Shown piece after piece: positions 14,206-21,500 of a stretch of 22,530 nucleotides of DNA. Under the pieces are notes generated by a model that worked only from the letters and a program-made list of their open reading frames with translations, ran no database searches and was not told where the DNA came from. Position 1 is the first letter of the stretch. Every line of letters starts with the position of its first letter. The DNA lies in the NCBI GenBank assembly GCA_038258185.1, contig JBBSQD010000084.1, positions 1-22,530 on the forward strand. The letters run 5' to 3'. The translations under genes were made by a program, and so were the position numbers. The DNA is from JAIOHN01 sp038258185. GTDB lineage: Bacteria > Chloroflexota > Anaerolineae > Aggregatilineales > Phototrophicaceae.

Positions 14206-16008
14206 TTAGCTGATACGCTCGCTGATGTAGAATTCCAGCAGATCGCCGTCATGGAAATCATTGAAGCCATCCAGGCCAATACCACACTCAAAGCCGGAGC
14301 GAACTTCACGCACATCTTCGTTCACGCGCTTCAGTGAAGACACACTCACGTTCTCGACCACCACATTGCGGTTGCGTTTCACCCGTACCCGCGCATTACG
14401 GCGAATCTCGCCTTCACGCACGTAGCTACCGGCAATCGCCCCCACCTTGGAGATTTTAAACACCTGACGGACTTCGGCCACACCAATGGTCTTATCGGCA
14501 TAAACCGGCTCCAGCATACCCTGTAACGCCAGCTCGATATCCTCGAACAGTTTGTAAATCACGCTGTACAGACGGATATCGACACCCTGCGAGTCGGCAG
14601 AACGCCGTGCCGGATTATCGACATCAACATTAAAGCCGATCACAATCGCATCAGACGCACTGGCCAGCATCACATCATTCTCGCTGATGTTGCCGATGTC
14701 CGCTGCCAGAATACGCACGCCGATGCCTTCCGGGTTCGTCTCGGAAATATTTTCCAGACGGGTGGTAATCGGCTCCAGACTGCCCTGCACGTCCGCTTTG
14801 ATAATCAGGTTCAGCTCTTTGGTTTTGCCTGCCGCAAATTGGGCGAACACATCCTGCAAGGTAAACGTGACTGGCGCACCATCCACAACCAGGGCTGAGG
14901 CTTCGTCCTGACGGTCGTCAATGATTGACCGCGCGATTTTTTCGTTCTTAACGGTTTCAAAGCTGTCACCGGGCTCCGGCAGAGCGCTCAAACCCATGAC
15001 CGAAATCGGGGTCGACGGTGGCGCTTCCTTCAATGGCTTGCCGGTTTCATCAAACATGGCCTTGATACGGCCATAGGTTTCACCCGCAATAATCGTATCA
15101 CCGCGCTTCAGGGTACCGTTCAGCACCAGCAGAGTCACCATCACGCCGCGTCCCGCTTCGACTTCAGCCTCAAGCACGACGCCAGCCGATTCGGTATTGG
15201 GGTTGGCGACGATATCGCTGTCATCAGCCACCAGCAGAATCGCTTCCAGCAGATCCTCGATACCGGTACCATCCGGCGCAGAAACGGGTACAACCAGCGT
15301 ATTGCCATCCCACTCATCGGGCACCAGATCAAGCTCGGCAAGCTGCTGCTTCACGCGCTCGATATTGGCATTGCGCTTATCGACTTTGGTCACCGCGACG
15401 ATGATCGGGACATTGGCTGCCCGCGCATGATTAATCGCTTCACGGGTGGTCGGCATGACACCATCATCGGCTGCAACCACCAGAATAGCGATATCCGCAC
15501 CCTGAGCGCCACGGGCACGCATGGCCGTAAACGCCTCATGGCCGGGGGTGTCCATGAATGTGATCTGACGACCCTCATGCACCGCGCGATAAGCACCGAT
15601 ATGCTGAGTGATGCCACCGGCTTCGCCATCGGCCACATGCGCTTTACGCACAGTATCCAGCAGGGTGGTTTTACCATGGTCAACATGACCCAGAATGGTC
15701 ACAATGGGCGGGCGTTTCTGTAGATTTTCGGGCTTCTCGGTGATGTATAGCTGCCGCCATTCCTGGGACTTGGCAGCTTTTTCTTTTTCTTCCTGGACTA
15801 CCAGCGCACTTTGGGATTGTGCCTCGTAACCCATTTCTTCGATCACGATTGCTGCTGTGTCGTAGTCAACCTGCTGATTAATCGAAGCCATAATCCCGTT
15901 GGAAATGAGTTGCTTCATCACCTCAATCGGGCTGGCGCTGATCAGATCAGCCAGTTCACGTACGGATAGATAATCGGGGACAAGGATAACTTGTCTTTCC
16001 TGTGCCAT
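14206..16008 (-). CDS. infB: Translation initiation factor IF-2, short form
   Basis: A 600-residue GTPase that places fMet-tRNA on the 30S subunit and promotes subunit joining. An IF2_N-type helical domain (16-63) is followed by a short linker and the G domain: G1 GHVDHGKT (107-114), G2 GITQHIGAY (132-140), G3 DTPGHEAF (153-160) and G4 T207-K-V-D210, where most IF-2s have NKxD. Then come the beta-barrel II, domain III, and the fMet-tRNA-binding C2 domain with IGVAEVRQVFKISKVGAIAGSYV. The size is like Thermus IF-2 (about 570), without the long N-terminal extension of E. coli. The frame opens at a TTG at 16026, but ATG 16008 has GGAGG four bases upstream and gives the normal MAQERQ start. ylxR precedes it by 106 bases, a gap with only a weak 6-bp hairpin (16041-16061). 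Confidence 0.97.
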   Translation of the reverse strand: MAQERQVILVPDYLSVRELADLISASPIEVMKQLISNGIMASINQQVDYDTAAIVIEEMGYEAQSQSALVVQEEKEKAAKSQEWRQLYITEKPENLQKRPPIVTILGHVDHGKTTLLDTVRKAHVADGEAGGITQHIGAYRAVHEGRQITFMDTPGHEAFTAMRARGAQGADIAILVVAADDGVMPTTREAINHARAANVPIIVAVTKVDKRNANIERVKQQLAELDLVPDEWDGNTLVVPVSAPDGTGIEDLLEAILLVADDSDIVANPNTESAGVVLEAEVEAGRGVMVTLLVLNGTLKRGDTIIAGETYGRIKAMFDETGKPLKEAPPSTPISVMGLSALPEPGDSFETVKNEKIARSIIDDRQDEASALVVDGAPVTFTLQDVFAQFAAGKTKELNLIIKADVQGSLEPITTRLENISETNPEGIGVRILAADIGNISENDVMLASASDAIVIGFNVDVDNPARRSADSQGVDIRLYSVIYKLFEDIELALQGMLEPVYADKTIGVAEVRQVFKISKVGAIAGSYVREGEIRRNARVRVKRNRNVVVENVSVSSLKRVNEDVREVRSGFECGIGLDGFNDFHDGDLLEFYISERIS

Positions 16009-16012
16009 AGAA

Positions 16013-16017
16013 CCTCC
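16013..16017 (-). promoter_or_regulatory. Ribosome binding site of infB
   Basis: GGAGG on the minus strand, four bases before ATG 16008. The spacing is short, but it is the only strong site. It favours 16008 over the TTG at 16026, which it would follow. Confidence 0.6.
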
Positions 16018-16114
16018 ATGTATCAAGCAATGGATAAGGCACAGGTCATTTATTAACCTGTCACCTGATCCACCGCAACAAACTAAATTTGAGTGCCGTA
16101 TGCGCCATCATGGG

Positions 16115-16402
16115 TTAGCCATTAGGGTACGGTAACGCCTCTAAGAGACGACTGCGGTCTGCATCGGTCAGTGTCATTCGTAACGACTTGGCAAGAGCAT
16201 GGCCTTTGGCCGCGTTTTGCCAGCAAGTTTCCTGCTCACACAGGTACGCACCACGTCCGTCCAGTTTGCCACGCAGGTCAACCTGGACGCCTTCCGCAGT
16301 GCGTACAATCCGCGTCAGCGCGCGCTTATCGCTTTTTGCCCCACACACCACACAGGTGCGGATAGGCACATGTTTCTGGCGATGAGAACGCGCCGTGTTC
16401 AA
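16115..16402 (-). CDS. ylxR: YlxR-family RNA-binding protein (DUF448; RnpM-like)
   Basis: A 95-residue basic protein with the YlxR signature: P-I-R-T-C-V-V-C-G near residues 13-21, RIVR, then GKLDGRGAYLC and a final Cys in ETCW. Relatives bind RNA, and the B. subtilis member was reported to modulate RNase P. The start is uncertain. TTG 16402 gives the full frame but has a poor ribosome site, and a GTG a few codons in (VPIRTCVVCG) would still include the whole domain. It begins 9 bases after the nusA stop, the position YlxR holds in many bacteria. The L7Ae-like ylxQ that often follows is absent. Confidence 0.92.
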   Translation of the reverse strand: MNTARSHRQKHVPIRTCVVCGAKSDKRALTRIVRTAEGVQVDLRGKLDGRGAYLCEQETCWQNAAKGHALAKSLRMTLTDADRSRLLEALPYPNG

Positions 16403-16411
16403 GACAGAATC

Positions 16412-18382
16412 TCAGTCAAGATAATCATCCCAATCATCGCGCACGCGGCGGCTTTTACGCCGACGCTTGGAAACAACTTCGCCCTTATCTTCATCATAAA
16501 CCAACTGGCGACGCTTCTGGCGTTCTTTGCTCTTCTTCTTCTTTGCATCGTCGCCTTCACCAAGGAAAGCGTCGAGTTCTTCTACATCTTCTTCGACAGC
16601 TTCAACCGTAGCAGGTCTTACCTCACGCTGCGGTTTTGCCACGGCTGCTTCAAGTGCGGCGATCTCGTCACCCACCAGTGGCTCGTCTGCAAAGGCATCC
16701 GGTACCACTTCGTCATCAATTTCGGGGACTTCAGTCTCAAGCACTTCGTCGGCAGTAGTGAGGACAGCGGCGGGCTCAGCAATTTCCTGTTCCAGTTCCG
16801 CTTCTTCGACCACAGCCGGTGCTTCGGCTTCCATCTCAGCCACGGCTTCCGCCTGCTGCTGTTCACTGAGTTTCGACTCAATCACTTCAGGGATAACGAC
16901 CTTATCGAGCGCACTCTGCAATTTCGCAAACGAGTCCGCTGGTAATGCCGACAAAAGCTGATGCAAATGGTTTTCATCAATCAGGAAACGCCACATAATT
17001 TCGCCGACATTACCCAGAGGTTGCAGCGCTTCAATAATTTCGTCAGACAATTCCAGCACTTCCAACGGCAGTTCAAACGCACCCTGCGGCAGCGTCGACT
17101 TCACCGCGTTGATTTCGGAAATCCGTGCCTGACGGGCTTCTTCACGCTGGGCGACCAACCGGTTTTCGGCCAGATCAGCAAATTTACCCAACGTCTGATA
17201 TTCTTCCGGCATCACTGTGCGGCTGGCGTTTTTCTTCTCGACAATACGCACAACTTCCGACAGCATTTCTGGGTATTTATGGGCGAGGTCGGACAGCGGC
17301 GGACGATCAATTTTATTCAGGGCATCCTGAACCGCTTCCGTCACACTCTTGATATCAATGCGCCAACCGGTCAGCTTGGCTGCCAGACGCGCATTCTGAC
17401 CTTCACGGCCAATCGCCAGTGAAAGCTGGTCATCCGGTACGATCACGACCGCAGTACGGCCACTATCCGGGTCTTCTTCGAGATACACACCACTTACACG
17501 CGCCGGGCTTAACGCCTTGGCGATAAATGCCTGCTGGTCAGGGTTCCACTCGATCACATCAATTTTTTCTTCGTGGAGTTCCTTGACGATATTCTGGATA
17601 CGCATACCGCGCATGCCGACACAGGCACCCACCGGGTCAATGCCCTCCTGTAAGGCCGCGACTGCGACTTTGGAGCGATAACCGGCTTCACGGGCGATGT
17701 TCTTGATTTCCACCTGTCCGTTGAAAATTTCCGGGACTTCATACTCCAACAGGCGGCGCAGCATGTTGCGATGGCTGCGGCTGACGATAATCTGCGGGCC
17801 GCGGTTGCTGCGCTTGACTTCCAGCACATACGCACGGGCTTTATCATGCGGTTTATAGCGTTCACCAGGGATCTGCTGTGCACGGGGGAGAATCGCCTCG
17901 GCACGACCCAGGCTCACGGTAATCATATGCGCGTTGACACTTTGCACGGTGCCGCTGATGAGGTCACCTTCGCGCTCCACAAATTCTTCATAAAGCGAGT
18001 TGCGTTCTGCCTCGCGGATTTTCTGCAAAATAACCTGTTTGGCGGTCTGCGCGGCAATACGCCCAAATTTCTTGGTCGTACCCTGAACCTGCACCATAAC
18101 AGTGTCACCTAATTGTGCTTCAGGGGTGTAATAACGCGCCTTCTCCAGATCAACTTCGGTCAGGTCATTTTCAACTGACTCGACCACTTCTTTTTCAATA
18201 AAAATACGCGCGCGCCCGTTGGCGGGGTCAATATTTGCTTCAACATGCTGGGCAGCACTCGCGCCCGAATCACGCCGGTAAGCAGAGACTAAAGCTGTTT
18301 GCAAAGCCTCCAGCACGACCTCACGCGGTAGCGCCCGCATCTCCGTAATTTCATTGAAGGCGACTTCAAACTCACTTCTCAT
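16412..18382 (-). CDS. nusA: Transcription termination/antitermination factor NusA with long charged C-terminus
   Basis: A 656-residue RNA-polymerase-binding factor controlling pausing, termination and antitermination. The N-terminal RNAP-binding domain (1-about 130) begins MRSEFEVAFNEI. S1 domain about 137-200 (GDLISGTVQSVNAHMITVSLG). KH1 carries GMRG at 256-259, in PVGACVGMRGMRIQNIVKEL. KH2 carries GREG at 325-328, in LSLAIGREGQNARLAAKLTGW. The core ends near residue 350. About 300 further residues follow. Residues 350-430 look helical; 440-500 form a hydrophobic helical block; 505-610 are very acidic; 613-647 are Lys/Arg-rich; and the end is DDWDDYLD. E. coli NusA has two AR domains instead; I do not see their pattern here. 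ylxR starts 9 bases after the stop. No rimP precedes it. Confidence 0.97.
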   Translation of the reverse strand: MRSEFEVAFNEITEMRALPREVVLEALQTALVSAYRRDSGASAAQHVEANIDPANGRARIFIEKEVVESVENDLTEVDLEKARYYTPEAQLGDTVMVQVQGTTKKFGRIAAQTAKQVILQKIREAERNSLYEEFVEREGDLISGTVQSVNAHMITVSLGRAEAILPRAQQIPGERYKPHDKARAYVLEVKRSNRGPQIIVSRSHRNMLRRLLEYEVPEIFNGQVEIKNIAREAGYRSKVAVAALQEGIDPVGACVGMRGMRIQNIVKELHEEKIDVIEWNPDQQAFIAKALSPARVSGVYLEEDPDSGRTAVVIVPDDQLSLAIGREGQNARLAAKLTGWRIDIKSVTEAVQDALNKIDRPPLSDLAHKYPEMLSEVVRIVEKKNASRTVMPEEYQTLGKFADLAENRLVAQREEARQARISEINAVKSTLPQGAFELPLEVLELSDEIIEALQPLGNVGEIMWRFLIDENHLHQLLSALPADSFAKLQSALDKVVIPEVIESKLSEQQQAEAVAEMEAEAPAVVEEAELEQEIAEPAAVLTTADEVLETEVPEIDDEVVPDAFADEPLVGDEIAALEAAVAKPQREVRPATVEAVEEDVEELDAFLGEGDDAKKKKSKERQKRRQLVYDEDKGEVVSKRRRKSRRVRDDWDDYLD

Positions 18383-18447
18383 ATTTCTTGTTTCAGACTC
18401 CTGATTTGACGAGGAATGATTGGGATGGCGGTGATTGCTTGAATCGA

Positions 18448-18456
18448 ATTATACCA
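18448..18456 (-). promoter_or_regulatory. Extended -10 promoter of the nusA operon
   Basis: TGGTATAAT on the minus strand, TGn plus a perfect TATAAT, about 66 bases before the nusA ATG. The -35 region overlaps the U-tract of the upstream terminator and is poor. An inverted repeat covers the -10. Confidence 0.6.
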
Positions 18457-18470
18457 AAACTTTGGTATAA
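18449..18470. promoter_or_regulatory. Perfect inverted repeat over the nusA promoter
   Basis: Arms TTATACCAAA and TTTGGTATAA separated by AC: a perfect 10-bp inverted repeat with a 2-base spacer. It is too tight for a good RNA hairpin, so it looks like an operator for a dimeric regulator. It overlaps the -10. Confidence 0.6.
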
Positions 18471-18497
18471 AAAGAAAAGTGGGTTTAAACCCACTTT
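18471..18497 (-). terminator. Intrinsic terminator after the giant membrane protein gene
   Basis: The minus strand reads AAAGTGGG, loop TTTAAA, CCCACTTT, then TCTTTTT. The whole 22 bases form a perfect palindrome. It lies about 100 bases past the stop of the gene upstream and touches the nusA promoter repeat. The 100 bases between (18498-18597) show nothing I can name. Confidence 0.88.
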
Positions 18498-18597
18498 CCC
18501 CAACCACTATTGTAGCATAATTGATTTCAGGTTACAAGGTAATCAGAACCGCGCCGACTACCCTGCCCGTTAAAGATTTACAGGAAACTGTGACAGG

Positions 18598-21500
18598 CTA
18601 ACCGGCGCTTTCAATTTCAGCGGTAGCCTCGCTGGAAACCTCCGGCGTGAACTCGCCAACTTCGGCGGTAGCCTCGGTCAACAACGCTTCTTCAGTGACT
18701 TCCGCCGTCATCTCCAGCGGCACATTCAGCCCATCACTTTGAGCGCCATTGGCTGCGTCCGGTATGACGACTTCCTGCATAAACGGCGGGAATTTCAAGA
18801 CACGGCCAGAACCCGCGTCAGCCACATAGACATAGCCCTCGGCATCGGTGGCGATACCGCCCACAGTACGGAACTGCGCCGGGCCGGGATTCTCGCGGCT
18901 GGCCTGTCCAAACGAGCCGAGACAGTTCCCGGCCACATCATAGACCAGCACGCGACCTGCATCGGGGTCCGTCACATACAGAATGCCACGGTTACCATCG
19001 ACCGCGGTATAAGGCCGGTTGCCCAATTCCTCATACCACGCCTTTACAGGGAAGTCATACAGGAACACGCCATCGCGGTCAAACACCGAAATACGGCGGT
19101 TCCACGTATCGGCGATAAACACGCGGCCATCGGGATGCAGCGCAATACCTGCCGGTTCATCCAGTTGACCGGAACCACTGCCCCCACGTCCGATATCCTG
19201 CACAAACTGACCGTTAGCGGTATAGACACGAATACGCTTATTGCCCGTATCCGCCACATAAACCCGTCCAGTAGCATCAACTGAAACATCGCGCGGCCCC
19301 CACAGACCGTTGACCGGCTCTTGCTGGGCACTCGCGCCGAATTCACCAGCTTCACCCCAGCGTGTCACCACATTTCCAGCCGGGTCAATGACCTGTACCT
19401 GATAATTCCAGGTGTCGGCCACATACAGATTGCCATCTGGCCCGACTGCGACACTATTGGGACGCGTAAACGACAGCGCATTGGTATCGCCATCCTGCCC
19501 CAGCACACTCAGGAATGAGCCATCGGCGTTAAAGGCCGTAACACGGGCATTGGCTTCATCGGCTACGTACAGATGACCTTCAGCGTCAACTGACAAACCG
19601 ATTGGGCGCTGCAACATGCCGGGTGCGCTGCCCTGTGTGCCGAAAATCAGCTCGGCATTGACCAACTGCCAGTTCGAGTTACACACATTCGGCGCGATAT
19701 TTTGCAGCGGGTCCTGCACCAGACCTTCACCCGCACCCAGATTCCAGATCTGGGAGGCGACATCTTTACGGACATACAGATGCATGCGGTCGGATACCGG
19801 CCACTGTGTCAGGCTGAAATCACGCCCGACCACCTGCCCATAAGTGTCATAATCGCGCGACCACCAGATATCGAACAGGCCGCGTCGCAACTGTGCCGAC
19901 TGGGAATTCTCCGCCGAGAAATCCAGCGCATTAGTCACCCGCTGCGGGGTCATGTTGAAGTAATCCTGCATCGGCCACCACAGCCGGATATATTCAAAGT
20001 GATAGAAACGGTCTTCCAGCAGCGGTTCCACGGCAGAACGATTCGCCTCACCCACCACTACAGCCATCGAGTTGTCGATCACCGGTCGGCTGGGGCTGCT
20101 GCCGAAGAAAGTCGCATTGGCGTAATCGCGGAAATACCACGTATACGGCCACGAGACTTCGTTATCATAGGAGAACGACAGGTCATAGCCATCGGTTGTC
20201 CGCAGGCTGATATCTTCGATCTGATTCAAGACCTGTTTCACGGCTGGCGCGGCATGGGCATACACCAGATATTCATTCGCCAGATCATAATTGATGAATG
20301 ATGCCATCCACGCCGAGCGGAAAGTCAACACACTGAGGAACAGGAAACCCGCCACCGCAAACATCTGCCACAGATGCCGCCAGCCAGTGCGCTCCACAAA
20401 CTGATACAGCGCCAGAATTACCAGACCCGTTACCGCCACCACCGCCAGCCATTGACCCGACTGTGCCAGTTGTATCTGTTGCAAGCCGCCAAATGGTCCC
20501 TGCCCAAAGATAAATGGCGAGATCACCTGAAACAGCGTGAAAAATAACAGCGGGAACAAAATCAGATAGACCCAACCACCCTGTTTGATCTTTTCCGTGT
20601 CGATCTTTTCAAACAGGCCGCCAAAATACCAGCCTGCCAGCATAATCAACGGCAGGGTGAGATGCGTCCCCAACCACGGCATTTTCTCACCGGCCAGCGT
20701 GTAACCCACCAGATTGAGAATCGCCAGCCAGGACATGAACAGCAAAAATGAGGGTTTCGTCAGCCATTCCGGGCTGTCCCAGCGCAACCAGCGATCAACG
20801 GACGTGACATGATCAAGGTCGCTGTCCTCACGCTTAGGCTTTTCAAACAGATCATCTTCCACCACGGCCAGTTCCGAAATAGAAGGAATTTCATCATCTT
20901 CATTTTCACTGATCAGTTCAGCCGTCGTGCTGTCCGACTCTTGCAGCAGCAGCTCGTCACGGCTGTCGGCCTGTTCCTGCAGCCGATCCCGCCGGAAACC
21001 CCAGAAAACTCCCAAGCCGCTCACCATCGCCAGCATACTGCCGATCACCGGCAGAAATTCGTAAAACGGCATAATCAGGCCAAGGTAATAATACTGCGGC
21101 TGACTGCCACGGCGCACGCCCTGCTGCTCCAGCCAGTAACCGAGGCTACCGATCACGCCGGTAGCGAGGCCGTTCATATTGGTGAACATGGTGGTGAAAA
21201 AGAAGCCAAACAGCGCATAAAACACGACATTACAGGCCAGCCAGCGCCGCCAGTTCCAGACCATACCGATCACAATCGACATCGCCGCCATCGGAATCAG
21301 CGCAATGATGGCCCACTGAATACCTTCAGCAGAATAATCCGTTGGACTGCGCCCCATCAGCTTGATAATCAGCGGCGTGGCCCACGGGATAATCAGTGTG
21401 CCGATAATGACGATCAGATCCAGCTCAGGGAAGCGGTGCAGAATGCGCCACCAGCCCAACCGCCATGAAGCCAGCGCTGTAACCACCACCACCGCGCCGA

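Noticed and set aside
16199..16945. Plus-strand open frame of 248 codons across ylxR and the nusA tail
   Set aside because: It is antisense to two clearly recognised genes, and its Phe/Ser-rich text comes from the reverse of the acidic and Lys-rich codons of NusA.
20809..21468. Plus-strand open frame of 219 codons in the giant membrane gene
   Set aside because: Shadow of hydrophobic codons on the other strand; no motif, no ribosome site.
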